This document shows, piece after piece, positions 12,820 to 39,518 of a stretch of DNA of 64,000 nt. Position 1 is the first letter of the stretch. The number at the start of each line of letters is the position of its first letter. Made by a program: the position numbers and the translations under genes. The stretch covers positions 248,001 to 312,000 of the forward strand of contig NW_024881699.1 of NCBI RefSeq assembly GCF_019059575.1, given 5' to 3'. The notes under the pieces were generated by a model. That model made no database searches. It was not told the origin of the DNA and worked only from the letters and a program-made list of their open reading frames with translations. This DNA is from Amphibalanus amphitrite. Taxonomy: Eukaryota > Arthropoda > Thecostraca > Balanomorpha > Balanidae.

Positions 12820-15800
12820 GTGGGTGGAGCGAGTAGTTAGGATCCCGCCTCCTGCTGCCGCCAAACATGCTCTATGGTGGGTGGATAGAATGGTTAGGCT
12901 CCTGCTGCCCCCCCCCCCCCCAACATGCTCTATGGTGGGTGGAGCGAGTAGTTAGGGTCCCGCCTCCTGCTGCCGCCAAACATGCTCTATGGTGGGTGGA
13001 TAGAATGGTTAGGCTCCTGCTGCCGCCCAACATGCTCTATGGTGGGTGGAGCGAGTAGTTAGGGTCCCGCCTCCTGCTGCCGCCAAACATGCTCTATGGT
13101 GGGTGGATAGAATGGTTAGGGTCCTGCTGCCGCCCAACATGCTCTATGGTGGGTGGAGCGAGTAGATAGGGTCCTGGCTCCTGCTGCCGCCCAACATGCT
13201 CTATGGTGGGTGGATCGAGGAGTTAGGGTCCTGCTGCCACCCAATATGCTCTATGGTGGGTGGATCGAGGAGTTAGGGTTCCGCCTCCTGCTGCCGCCAA
13301 ACATGCTCTATGGTGGGTGGATAGAATGGTTAGGCTCCTGCTGCCGCCCAACATGCTCTATGGTTGGTGGATCGAGTAGTTAGGGTCCCGCCTCCTGCTG
13401 CCGCCAAACATGCTCTATGGTGGGTGGATAGAATGGTTAGGGTCCTGCTGCCACCCAATATGCTCTATGGTGGGTGGATCGAGGAGTTAGGGTTCCGCCT
13501 CCTGCTGCCGCCAAACATGCTCTATGGTGGGTGGATAGAATGGTTAGGCTCCTGCTGCCGCCCAACATGCTCTATGGTTGGTGGATCGAGTAGTTAGGGT
13601 CCTGCTGCCGCCCAACATGCTCTATGGTGGGTGGAGCGAGTGGATATTATGATAATGAACCTGGCACGGCGTGATCTGATGCGATCTGAGCCGACCTGAC
13701 GCTACCTTATTCGATAGCCTACATAAGCTGAATCGATAGCCCCACCAAGCATCAATGGTCACCGCTATAGGCGACTATTGTGTCGTTTACCGGATATATT
13801 TTGCGCTACTCCACAATGAGTAAGCTCGGTTGAGCTGGATAAACGCTATGTAGCAGCGTGTTACGGTTTGCAAGTGGAATCTCATGAATTCCGCTTCCGG
13901 TGAAGCCATCGCGGAGCACAATCTTACCACTGTAACTCTTTCTCCTTTCGTTCACAGCTCAGGCGAACTTGCTCCGCGCCATGTGCATGTCCCAGGACGA
14001 GTACACCTCGCCGCGCACACTGAGAGTCTGCGTCGGCACGTACAATGTGAACGGTGGCAAGCACTTCCGCAGCGTGGCCTACAAGAACCAGAACCTGGCC
14101 GATTGGCTGCTGGACGCGCCGCGCATCGCCCGTGGCCGAGGTCGGTCAGGGGACAGAGGGGCAGCCGCTGGTCTGAGGGGTGTTGGTGGTGTTGTCAGGA
14201 GAAATCAAGCTGTATCGATTTAGCGGCTTATTTGCTGCTTATTTTTGTATTGAAAGAGTCAAAAGATGGTAGATGGTTCATGGTAGCATTGCAGTTATCG
14301 AGGAACGGTAGGAGAAGCCGGAAGGCGTCTCAAAGCTCTCGTTCAGCACCGGTTGTGATGGTTTTGAGCGATGTAGTCTTTTTTTATTTGCGCGAGTCGT
14401 TTAGCATAGCTTGAATAGTAAGACGTCTGACCAGTGCCGCTTTCCTGCAGAGCTGGTTGACGACAGTGAGGAGGAGCCGCCGGTGGACATTTTCGCCGTC
14501 GGTTTTGAGGAGATCGTAGACCTGAACGCCAGCAACATCATGGCTGCCAGGTGAGAGAGGCGCACTGAACGGCCCGTGACTTGTCTGTAAAATTTTAAAA
14601 TATAAATTGTTTGTGGGCAAAAATTCATCCTTTCTTGGCTCTTGCATTCATTTTGGATATTAAATGTACCAGGAGGCCCTTTTAATGCAAACACCCATTA
14701 TAATTATACCATAATGATAATGCTTCTCTATTTTTTTTTTCAATTCAAGTGATGCCCAAGTCCAACGTACAAGCGGCTGTTCTTTCGAAGCCCCTCAAAG
14801 CGATTGATCGTCGCCTCTTGCCCCCTCACACTCCCTACCATCTCACTACCCTCCCCCCCCCCCTCTGCGTCCCCCGGCAGCTCTGAGAACGCCCGTCTGT
14901 GGGGCGAGGAGCTGCAGAAGGTGGTCTCTCGGGACCGGCCGTACGTACCACTCACCTCTGTCCAGCTGGTTGGGGTGGCGCTGTTCGTCTTCATACGACC
15001 CGAGCTGGCTGAACATGTCCGAGACGTGGCCACCGATACAGTGAAAACGGGCCTCGGCGGCGCCACTGGTCAGTAGACGGTGGTGGGAGGGAAGGTCGGG
15101 TGGGGTTTAGGAGGAGGCTCGGCAGACTATGTGTCGTTACATGCGTTATATCTATCCTTTGGCCAATTCAAAAATAGTTTGCCTTATTCTTCTTTTTTTT
15201 TCTTGAAACGTAATATTGGAATTGCAAGCTCGTTTGAACGCTATGATTGCATCCTGTGAATGAAACTTACATTTATTGGATGCATTGTGATCAGCGACAG
15301 TGATCTCGTTTCGGTGATGACCTGCTGTATACTGCCCTTATGCGTCCCCCGTTGGCCTGACGACGTTCGGCTACCATTACCAGGTAACAAGGGCGCCGCG
15401 GCGATCCGCATGGTGGTGTACAATTCGTCACTGTGCTTCATCTGCTCGCACTTCGCCGCCGGACAGAAGGAGGTGCTCGAGAGGAACGCCGACTACGCCG
15501 AGATCAGCAAAAAGATCTGCTTCCCCATGGTCAGTGACAGAGCGAAATGAAGGGGGTTTCGTGGTCACTCCCTGAATTAATGTGCGAGAAGGCAACGATT
15601 GCTAAAATTTGACCGGTAGCCTCAACGTTCCATGTATTGATTCCGCACATTGATGGTTACTGTTAATTGCTGTCCCCATGGACCACAAACTCCCGTATTT
15701 ATCTAGGCGCTCATACAAAGCCGGTTATTTTGGCATCATAATCAACGCATTACCTTAATCCATTCGTTGACATCTGCTTCCTATCTTTCCGCCGTCTCAG

Positions 15801-18800
15801 AACCGCACCGTGTTCTCCCACGACCTGGTGTTCTGGTGCGGCGACTTCAACTACCGTATCGACCTGCCGCGAGACGAGGTCAAGGAGCTGATCGCGCGCC
15901 GAGACTGGGCCACTCTATTGGAGGCTGATCAGCTCAAGGTGCGCACCGGGTCGACTAGGCGGAACGGGGGAAGGGACTGATATCGTAATGTCAAAATAAA
16001 AACCCAAAACCGTGAAGGAAATGCCAGCTAGCCTGGAAAATCCATTTATATGATTGATTGCCGTATATGAAGCAACTCTATAGTCTTGTTGTCGCAACGG
16101 TCCTGTAGCCCGTTTTGAACGCGAAGTTATCAGACTGCAGTCTTTAGTTATCCATGACCTTTGAGTGATCCATATTTACATATAGCTCTCGGATCCGCCC
16201 ACCAACCCTCGCCGTTCTGTTCCCATCCCCAGGTACAGCAGGCGGACGGCAAGTGTTTCCAGAACTTTCTCGAGGGTGACCTGGCGTTCCCGCCCACCTA
16301 CAAGTACGACCTCTTCTCGGACGATTACGACACGGGTGAAAAGTGCCGCTGTCCCGCCTGGACGGACCGGGTGCTGCTCTGGAAACGACGCATCGCCAGC
16401 CAGGCAGGTCTGTGGAATGGGAGTTACGGCTGCTGGACAGCTCTTAGGAGTTTGACGTTTTGGGCCCATATTCGTTGATCATGGAGATATGATGCGTATT
16501 GATATCGAAGTTGTCGTTTTTTTACTGATGTTTGATGACGTGAAGAAGGCAAAGTAAATCTCTCACTTTAACTGTTTTCGCCATTCTTTTTGTCATCTTT
16601 GTTCGACAAACCAAACCATGCTTCGGCTGGCGATCTAGCCATTAAGTGCAACGTCCGGCCAATATTCCGATAGTTTCTAAGCTGCTTTTCCCCATTTGGT
16701 CCTCACCGCCCTGTGCTGACGCCAACCGCCCCACCCCTCCCCACGCCCCGCAGCGGCGGCGGACTGGACGCCGGGTCGGGTGCTCCACTACGGGTGCGCC
16801 GGGCTGAAACAGTCCGACCACCGACCCGTGGTGGCGCTCCTAGAGGTCGAGGCGCGACAGGTGGACCCCGCGCGGCGCCACGCCACCTTCGAGCGGCTGG
16901 TGCAGCAGGCAGGACCGCCGGACGCCTCCGTCATACTCACGGTGAGATGGGAGCGGTATAGAGGTTTGCGCTAGGAGACGGGTGGGGAGGGAGAGTAGAA
17001 GGTCTTGATCCTAGGTGATCATTTTGAGACACGGGTTTGATACTTGATAGTATATGCTGGTTCTTTTTAGGACATTTTCACCAGTACAATTTGACATTCG
17101 CCGCGATAGGTTGAACTAAGAGATGCGATCTAACTATGGGAACAAATGCGGGATACCGCCAGTGAATTAGGATAAGACAATTATTTATTAAGCTGTTGCC
17201 TTACGTCACTCTGTCACCTGTTATCACCGGCATGCTAGCCAGCCAGCATGACAGCACTCTGACACCACCCACGTCTCCTCTGCGCGCCACCAGTCTGACA
17301 CCGAGGACCTGTACTCGCTCACCGAGCTGGATAACTTCATGGCCGAGCTGCTGGCACAGCTGACGTCATTCGGTGACGTCATACTGGTCCGCTTTGTCGG
17401 CGACACCATGTGGGTGACGTTCAAGGAGGGCGGCTTCGCACTGGCCGCCTCCCACCAGGGCTCTGTCCAGGTGAGGAGACTGGTAGTCTAAGAGGAAAAT
17501 GACGCCGGGATAGGACGTGATAGGACAAAAAAAAAAAATGACGACATTTTTTTGGAGTTCAATAAGAGATCAATATTATATCAATAAGAGTTCAATAAGG
17601 CTTCCGAGTTTCTGTGGTTTCTGTAAGTATATATTGTGTTACTTTATACATTAGGTTAATGTAAAGGTAGATTATGAAAACATATTATGCATGTTTGGTA
17701 TTGGCTGAAGCGATCGTCAGTCGCCCGTTGTTGGCCTGTACGGTGTAGGGCCGCCCGGTAGCTAAGTGTAGTCCCTATGTCACATTACTGACCTCTGTGT
17801 GACCTGTGTACAGGTGCAGGGTCACCGTATAGCGATCCGTCTGCGGACGCCCGACTGGACGGCCCAGGTCACTGAGGAGCTGCGACTCGGGGAGGACAAT
17901 ACCCTGCCGCTGAGCGAGCACCAGGGCTCGCCGCCGCCCGGATCGCCGCCCGCCTCGCCAGTCACAGAAACTGAAATAGGTGTGTGGGGGGCGAGGGGGA
18001 GCTAAATACTGAGATTTGGGGAGACTGGGGGACTTGATGATATGTCCGGAAAATATGTTGTGACTGGCGATCGTGGTAACGCTCTTGGAAACTAATCTGA
18101 TCGTCCCCGACTATTTTGTATCCCGGGCTCTGATTGTTTTTGTGCGTCTTGGTTCTTATTCCAATCATACCTCGTTCCGGTTGTACTCCACCCAGCTCCT
18201 GTCCCGATCTGACCCTCGGCCCTGCCCTAACCCGATACTGACCCCCTCAATGTCCCAATAGTAGCCCGACGCTAACGGCCGATACTGAGCCTATTCTGTG
18301 TCTGCCTCGTCACAGAGGTGCAGTCTGCGGCGGCGGTGTGGGCGGCGGCCTCCGCCAGCGGGGTCCTGAAGCCGCAGCGGCCGCCCCAGCCGACCCGGCC
18401 GCCCCCGCCAGCCTACGCGGCCACCCAGGTCAGTTCTAAAGGGTGGTGTCAGTTGGCAGGAGTCGCGTGCTATCTGACGTCGTAGCATGGGTGTTTTTCC
18501 TTATAAGATTCCCTACTTTCCGAGCGAATAATTTCGAATCGGTGTTTTAGAAACATCAGACTATATCTGCATTAGCAGAAGGGAAAGGATTTATTTCAGA
18601 TGCGATGTCTTCGATTGTGACCTTGTGCGTATTTATTGCACCTTTCTTTTATCGGACTTACTACATCTGCATATTTCATGTAACTTTTATGGTAGCTTGG
18701 GTTTGTGCTCAGTGCCCAAATTTCTTCAAATATTGTTTAGGTATGATATCTTTTTGTCCTCTTCCCCACACCTGACCCTCCCGCCCGTCCCGTCGCTCAC

Positions 18801-19537
18801 AGTCTGTTGCGCCGGAGCCGGTGATCGAGGTCCGCCAGGAGGTGACGGTGGCCCGCGCCGCCCCGCCGCGGCCGGCCGCCGTACCGTCCCGCCCGCCGCC
18901 GCCGCCCCCGGTCGGCGCCCGGCCCGCCGCACAGCCCGTCCGACAGGAGGAACCTGAGAGGTCAGAGGGGCCCGACCCCGCCCCGCCGGCAGACCCCTGG
19001 GCCGAGTCTGAGAGCGCTGCTGTCCCCGCCGAGTCAGCCGACCCCGGTAAGCCGGCCGACCCGTGGGCGGCGGCCGGGCCGCTGGCTGACCCGTGGGGCT
19101 CGGCCGACCAGCCGACCCAGCCCACCTCGGCCGCCTCCAGCCCGTGGACGGCGGCCAGCTCCGTCAGCTGGGAGGATGACGTGTTCTCCGGCAGTCAGAC
19201 GCCGGCGGGGCCGTCCGTGCCGGCTGTGCCGCCCCCGGTACCCAGTAGGGACGCCGCTCCCCCGGCCGTACCGAGCAGGGAGGGCGCCCCGCCGGTGGTA
19301 CCGGCCAGGGAGGGCGCTCCCCCGGCCGTGCCGGCGAGAGACGCCGCTCCGCGGGCGGGCCCGGCCCGGGAGACGGGCGCGCCTCCAACAATCCCGGCCA
19401 GGGCCGGCGCGCCGCCCCCGATCCCCAGCAGGGAGACGGCGCCGCGGCCGCCCGTCCCCAGCCGAGAGTCGGCTTCGGCGCCGCCCGTCCCCAGCCGCGC
19501 CGGCGCCCCGCCGCCCATACCCAAACGGAACGGCTAG
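7340..19537 (+). CDS. Synj: Synaptojanin, complete 22-exon gene
   Basis: Synaptojanin is a presynaptic and endocytic phosphoinositide phosphatase that removes phosphates from PI(4,5)P2 so that clathrin and adaptors come off new vesicles. The conceptual product is 1279 residues, within the family range. It has an N-terminal Sac1 domain (about 1-460), a central inositol polyphosphate 5-phosphatase domain (about 480-885), a short RRM-like DUF1866 region (about 885-1000) and a proline-rich tail. The start was chosen because [16 protein letters not shown] matches the family N-terminus (MAFSKGFRIYHKLDPP in mammals). All 21 joins use GT-AG sites and keep phase; the stop is TAG at 19535-19537. It is head to head with HOOK and tail to tail with P4HA. 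Exon coordinates and motifs are given in the three part entries. Tandem copies of the exon 6 and exon 11 donors are odd features of this gene. Confidence 0.96.
7916..9041. other. Synaptojanin intron 2, repeat-like insert
   Basis: This 1.1-kb intron is AT-richer than neighbouring introns. The part 8150-8800 looks unlike its surroundings, with a TTTATTCCAGAATCCAG string and a CA-rich stretch near 8240-8290, and may be an old mobile element. I found no terminal repeats or protein to classify it. Acceptor is TGTTGCAG at 9041. Confidence 0.3.
10390..10560 (+). repeat. Tandem duplication of synaptojanin exon 6 end and donor
   Basis: The last ~35 bases of exon 6 plus its donor (CGCTCTTCTGGGACCAGCCC...GTGCAG|GTGGGTAA, ending at 10428) recur about 121 bp downstream at about 10513-10560 with a few substitutions (CGCTCTTCTAGGACCAGCCC...GTGCAG|GTGGGTAA, second donor at 10550). 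The second copy carries an in-frame-looking exon end and a perfect donor but lies inside intron 6. Use of the second donor would extend the exon by about 121 nt, which breaks the frame. Confidence 0.85.
11885..11990. repeat. Two-copy tandem repeat in synaptojanin intron 9
   Basis: The segment containing AAATGGCCATCGATGTGAGG and GTGAATCAATG occurs twice in direct orientation with a period of roughly 50 bp, shortly after exon 9. Unlike the junction repeats elsewhere it does not clearly contain the exon end. Confidence 0.75.
12790..13645 (+). repeat. Minisatellite seeded on the synaptojanin exon 11 splice donor
   Basis: Sixteen copies of ACATGCTCTATGG-like text, the first being the true 3' end of exon 11 (CTGCCGCCCAACATGCTCTATG|GTGGGT), follow one another. 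Spacing alternates between about 57 and 50 bp, giving a ~107-bp dimeric unit made of a GGAGCGAGTAGTTAGG type and a GGATAGAATGGTTAGG type. Nearly every unit retains the end of the exon (LLPPNMLY in translation) and a GTGGGT donor; a few read GTTGGT. Units contain TAG stops, so readthrough would truncate the protein. The array ends at about 13645, 310 bp before exon 12. Polymorphism in copy number is likely. Confidence 0.95.
13958..16941 (+). CDS. Synj: Synaptojanin exons 12-18: inositol 5-phosphatase domain
   Basis: Exons: 13958-14140, 14451-14550, 14881-15068, 15384-15529, 15801-15938, 16233-16407, 16754-16941. The domain runs from [12 protein letters not shown] through [74 protein letters not shown] (about residues 727-739), [28 protein letters not shown] (about 803-810) and KQSDHRPV (about 839-846). 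These are the signature and catalytic segments of the type II 5-phosphatases, which cut the D5 phosphate of PI(4,5)P2 and PI(3,4,5)P3 with Mg2+. All appear intact, including the second signature DRVL and the SDHRP histidine. Exon 18 opens right after a CCCCGCAG acceptor with an alanine stretch in place of the longer linker of vertebrates. Confidence 0.95.
17294..19537 (+). CDS. Synj: Synaptojanin exons 19-22: DUF1866/RRM-like region and proline-rich tail
   Basis: Exons: 17294-17470, 17814-17979, 18316-18428, 18803-19537. Exons 19 and 20 encode the region after the phosphatase ([29 protein letters not shown]) that matches the DUF1866 fold of synaptojanins. The last exon (244 codons plus stop) is almost entirely Pro/Ala/Arg/Ser. 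It contains three DPW tripeptides (about residues 1099, 1121, 1131), which in other endocytic proteins bind the AP-2 alpha appendage, and SWEDDVF, a possible WxxF appendage motif. The final ~100 residues are a repeat of roughly 11 residues of the type PPxVPSREGA, giving many PxxPxR class II SH3 ligands, expected partners being endophilin and amphiphysin. No NPF motif is seen. The very high GC content of exon 22 matches the repeated protein. Confidence 0.92.
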
Positions 19538-22067
19538 GGAATGAGCGTGTCGAACCGGTAGTAGATAGGACTGCATAATAGCCACACAGTAGGTATACCG
19601 CGCGGGTGTATTCCGTCTCCATTGCCGCGTTTGACTGGGCGGAACTCGGCGAGCGGGAGCAGGCCTGATGCCTGTCCGAACGGTGATTGTTACGAGTCCA
19701 TTATTTAACGTCGTTTATTTAATCCATATGTGATTTTATGCTTTTCTTGCCGCGCGGTTGCGGTCCATTTTTTCGGATCTGGCTATCTTTGATGTATTCG
19801 ATCTGTGATCGTACGCTAGCCTTTCATTTGTCAACTTCTACTTAACTCGAACGCTTTTCTAGTGCTATTTGCCTGTTTAAGGTTATGCTTTTGATTGTAG
19901 TTGCTTTGTTGTTATTTTATTTATCTTTATGTGTTTGGAGGCTAGCTCAATGAGATTATCAGTCTTCGGTGACACAGAAGACTTTGATCTAGTCAGAGGC
20001 ATTCCACAGATTGTATCACAACCTCAGCCTGGATGGGTGGCCGACCTCTTAGTCTATCGCTGTCCCGGCATCGCTTCTGCTTCATTCCATGGGTGGAATT
20101 CCGTAGGTAAACCAATTTGATAACTTTGGGTTTATTTTGCGCACAGTGCTCGCATGTTCACAGATTGTGAGGTTTCTGCCCCGCTATCGTGCTGAAGAAG
20201 ACAGAAAAGTAACCTTTTTGTAGTCTGCGAATACCTTATTGGTAAAATAAGCAGTGCTGTTATATGGAGACAACATTTTGTTATCTAGTCTTCCTGGCAT
20301 GGAATAGCGAGCCTGCACGGAGCCGTTAAAACCAACAGCAGTCACCAGCTGCTGGCATACCACGGAAATTACATCACCAGCCAACACAGAAGTGAACTCC
20401 ATCGACACCTTCGGGCTTGCTGCGGTGGCGCACTTAGCTCGCATACTCGTCTATACAGCAGGCAGTCAGGACCCAAAGTGGCGTGGCACGGGAGGCTGTC
20501 GGCGTCGGATATTTTGCGGCTGTTCGGTTCATGCGTGAGCTGTTGTAGCTGTCGCTGTTAGCGTACTGTGATTGGTTGTTTTGCTGATGAGTTATTTGTC
20601 GGTGAAGTTGATGTTGGTGCTTAGAATAGACTCGTGTTGGTGTGTGTCCCGGTGTATGCAGGCTCAGAACTGCTATTGGTACTTTATCGAGATAACGTAG
20701 AAGCCCTGCCAACATTATCCTTGATGTCTCAAAATATTACCCATGCTAAACAGTATTTATGCCTCTATAATCATTTTAGCTGTGGAACATAGTCTTGCGC
20801 GTTGCAGCTATGCTTGGAAAATATAAGCCGACATCGAACTACCCCTACACAATCCTACATAATCTCCCCCATTGGTAGCTCTCTAGTGATGCGAGCATCA
20901 TGCTTGCATCAGCCTGTACCCTATTCTGCCGTAATTAGCAGCCCCTTGTCAGCACCCTGTGGCCGATTGGCTCGCTCCGTGAAGCACACCCCTGCGCCTG
21001 CTGTCTGGTCCCAAGAGGTACGCTGCATCGGCTGGTAGTGTCGCTGGAGAACGTATACAATACACACGGTGTCGTGGTGTCAGCAAACTGTGTGTCTAGC
21101 GGCGGGAGATGGGGAGGTTTCGGGGCCCTGGTCGTTTGAGGATCATTAGGGTGAAGCCATGTGCATTTAGGACTATCACTACACTGTCGGTTACTTGGGC
21201 AGATGACTAGCTTGCCATGCCATTCAGAATCTGTGAATCGTGGTTCCGATGCTCGCACGCCCGTCCAAAGACTGATGGTTTGTAACATGTTTATTTCTGC
21301 AATTGGATGGGATGCCCGCCAATAATGATAAAACTACGATAACACACGATAGCTTCTGTGGTACGTGGTTGGTGATTTTGCAAGGAATGTACCACAAATA
21401 ACTACATTAAGTATTATGCCGGCTAATTTATTGCACACTTTTGGGATCGAACATAGAAGAATGTTACCGTTATTCTCATTATTTTCCCTGTAGCCTTTTG
21501 ATCCGTTCGGTTTTCGAGACCATAATGACGGTTTTATTTGTTCATATAAATCGCGAACACCTGAGCTAACAATGCACAATAACAATAACAATAAAAACAG
21601 CAGGCGACCAAGGATCTAGAGGCCGCTGCCCAATATTTACACTCACCGTACTAATAACACTCAGAGCTACCACTTGCAACGGGAGCTCATTTTGCTCGAG
21701 TCGCGTAGCATTTAAAAAGTCACACTGGGATGCATAACGTTATTGATGTGGTTAGGAAATGACCACGGGTCTACACCCCACTCCCTGCCCAACCCCGCCC
21801 CCACCCCGTCCTCCACACACTTGCGGGAGTTACATTCCGAGAATTAACGCAAGCACACGCACAAACACATCTAATAAATACATAAACATTCGCTCAATGC
21901 ACGCATTCACAGCTCTGGCTGTGTCAGTTCACTGCTAGCTCTTCGCATACCATCACAGCTAGCTAGTTCATTGCCCAAATGAAAACAAAACATTATGTAC
22001 ACTCACAAAAATACAAGACTGGGGAAACGTGTTTTAAGACTCGAAACTGTTGAAAAAGAACCTACTC
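19538..22067. other. Synaptojanin 3' flank, no gene seen
   Basis: This contains the synaptojanin 3' UTR (length unknown; I did not find a convincing AATAAA close to the stop) and the intergenic DNA before a transposon. Small open frames are scattered and carry no domain. No RNA gene is recognised. Confidence 0.4.
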
Positions 22068-23428
22068 TACAGGGTGTCTCAAAAGTTCGTTCACACATTT
22101 CCCATGCCAATGAAGCATATAAGAACCAGCCAAAAGTATAAGGTTTTGGTGTCTGTGTGTACACTAGACAAATATGCATGCTTTGACAACTGATTAAGAA
22201 GGTTGGAAACCAACCCCTTTGCTGTATCTCAAAAATATTTGCCCATACCGATTTTTGTTGCTCCGTCAGCTGCCGGAGGCTGATAAAAGGTTACCAGCTT
22301 TCAAGCTCTTGCAGGGGAATCCCCTGCAGTTTCTGCGTCGGATTTAGTTTTGACTAGCTCCCCGGCAACATCTGATTTTCCCTGAAAGCCGACAGCTTGC
22401 ATCGACACCATTCTTGAGTATTTTGTAGGCATTCTCTGGCGCTAACTCCTTCATGAATGACTGGCGCCGACATCCCAAGCGCCATTTTCCTTTTCAAAAC
22501 GACCCCAGTCCTGAACAAACGGGAAGTGCCAGGAGTAAATTTTTCGCATCATATGGTAGCAGAATGTGTCGGACGTCTGTTTCTCAGACACATTGTGCAA
22601 ATTTTGCAAATTCCAAGCGCTCGTCATTCCCCATGCCAAGACCTTCGCTCGGTTGCGGAATGTTTTCCTCGGGAGATGTTCTGCTTTGTAAACGGCCCAA
22701 ACCTGTCCATCGTGTGGTTTTATCGGGATTTTGTGTTTAAAAGAAAATTATTCGCTGCAGACCTGCCTCTTGAAACTTCGTTAGATAAAATTTTACAATA
22801 ACTGACACTTTTGGAGGGTCAGGTGTTCTTGGCATTGACGATTTTTGTGTTATTGTCCCCCAAAGTTAGCGTTATAGATATTATAAACAATTTTAAATTA
22901 TAATTTGTCTTTATTTTACGATGACCTGCACTTTTTGAAAATGGGTAACCTCTGTCTGTGACCTTCTTGCCAGTTTTCAATAGTTATGACCGCATTTTCA
23001 GCTGCTTTCCGGAACACGAGTCTGCTGTCGTGCGAGGGTCGTTCAAAACGCCGTTAGTCTCGCATGGTTTCGTCCTTCAAAAATTTTAGCCACCGTTTTT
23101 ATGAGATGATCATCATGTTGCACTCATCCTCGCCGACACTTAGCCATGTGTCATTTCCGACTTAACCATTCCCATTACTCCTGAAACAGAGAGTTTCACA
23201 ACATACCCGACTTTGCAACCTACATTTTCGTGCCTGACCCATGGTCAGAGGTGAACCCTTTTTGTGAGCTCATGAAGGGTCGAATGTTCTTGAAAACAAT
23301 GAGACTGCTTGAGGAAGGTTGTCACCAATGCCCATGCAAAATTTCGACTGTTAATTTCTTGTTGATTCAGAATTATTGACAAAAAAGCATGGCTGGTACC
23401 TGTGAACGAACTTTTGAGACACCCTGTA
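22068..23428. mobile_element. Tc1/mariner-type DNA transposon (decayed or non-autonomous)
   Basis: Inverted ends CAGGGTGTCTCAAAAGTTCG (from 22070) and its complement (CGAACTTTTGAGACACCCTG, ending 23426) extend to about 26 bp, and are flanked by TA on each side (22068-22069 and 23427-23428). A TA target duplication and a length of about 1.36 kb fit the Tc1/mariner superfamily. The open frames inside (for example 22457-22801) do not read as a recognisable DDE transposase to me, so the copy is probably inactive or unrelated inside. It lies between the convergent synaptojanin and P4HA genes. Confidence 0.85.
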
Positions 23429-24132
23429 GTTAAAGTAAGTTGAAGGGTTAGTAGATCACCGGCATCTTTTTTTCCTCTAAACCCGAACAAAGCCAATCGT
23501 GCCCCGCGAACGTTGCAGGTGTTCTTCAATTAGTTTTGTAAGAATGTGACAGTCCACCCAGCCTGAAGCCATGACATTATGACAGACGTACTCGCTGCCG
23601 TGTAGCGTGCATTTCCTTAAAAGTTATCCTTCTGGCTCTCTCAGACCACGGCCGACTAAAACATATTGGAGGAAACATTCAGGACCAGCACCAATGAACG
23701 TAACTGCTTGAGCGGTATTTGATTTCAGTCACCTGATTAACTCCGCCCCGTGTAATGCCGAACGGTTGCGTGCTCCGTGGCAAGAGGCTGATGCTGCCCG
23801 TTGCTGACGGTGTCCGCTCACTGCCGACCTCTTGTTGCCCCCATTCTTCGTTCCTTCTTCGTACAGTCTGGGGCCAGACACTTTCCTGTCTGTTTCCGTC
23901 TTGTCTGACCAATCGGTCATAAAAACTTGCAGTCACGTCACCAGGACCTCCCGTCATCAGTCTGAGGGCCTGTCGAGCGCCCTAGCGTCGGTTAGAGCAT
24001 CTGCTGGGGCGTCAGGCGTCTTTCCATTGGGTGCCGATCGGCGGTGAGGGCGTCTTTGAGGCTCCCAGGGCGCCAGGGCGTCGATGAGTCTGTCTTCTGA
24101 GGCGCTCCCAGGGCGTCGCTCGCGCTCGGTGT
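23429..24132. other. P4HA 3' UTR region and intergenic DNA
   Basis: This stretch follows the P4HA stop on the minus strand. Between about 23970 and 24150 a loosely repeated GGGCGTC/CAGGGCGTC word occurs several times, suggesting a degenerate short tandem repeat in the 3' UTR. No other gene is visible. Confidence 0.4.

Positions 24133-39518
<15,386 letters not shown>

Noticed and set aside
12867-13597. Apparent small proteins repeating NMLYGGW and similar text
   Set aside because: They are frames through the exon 11 donor minisatellite in synaptojanin intron 11, not independent genes.
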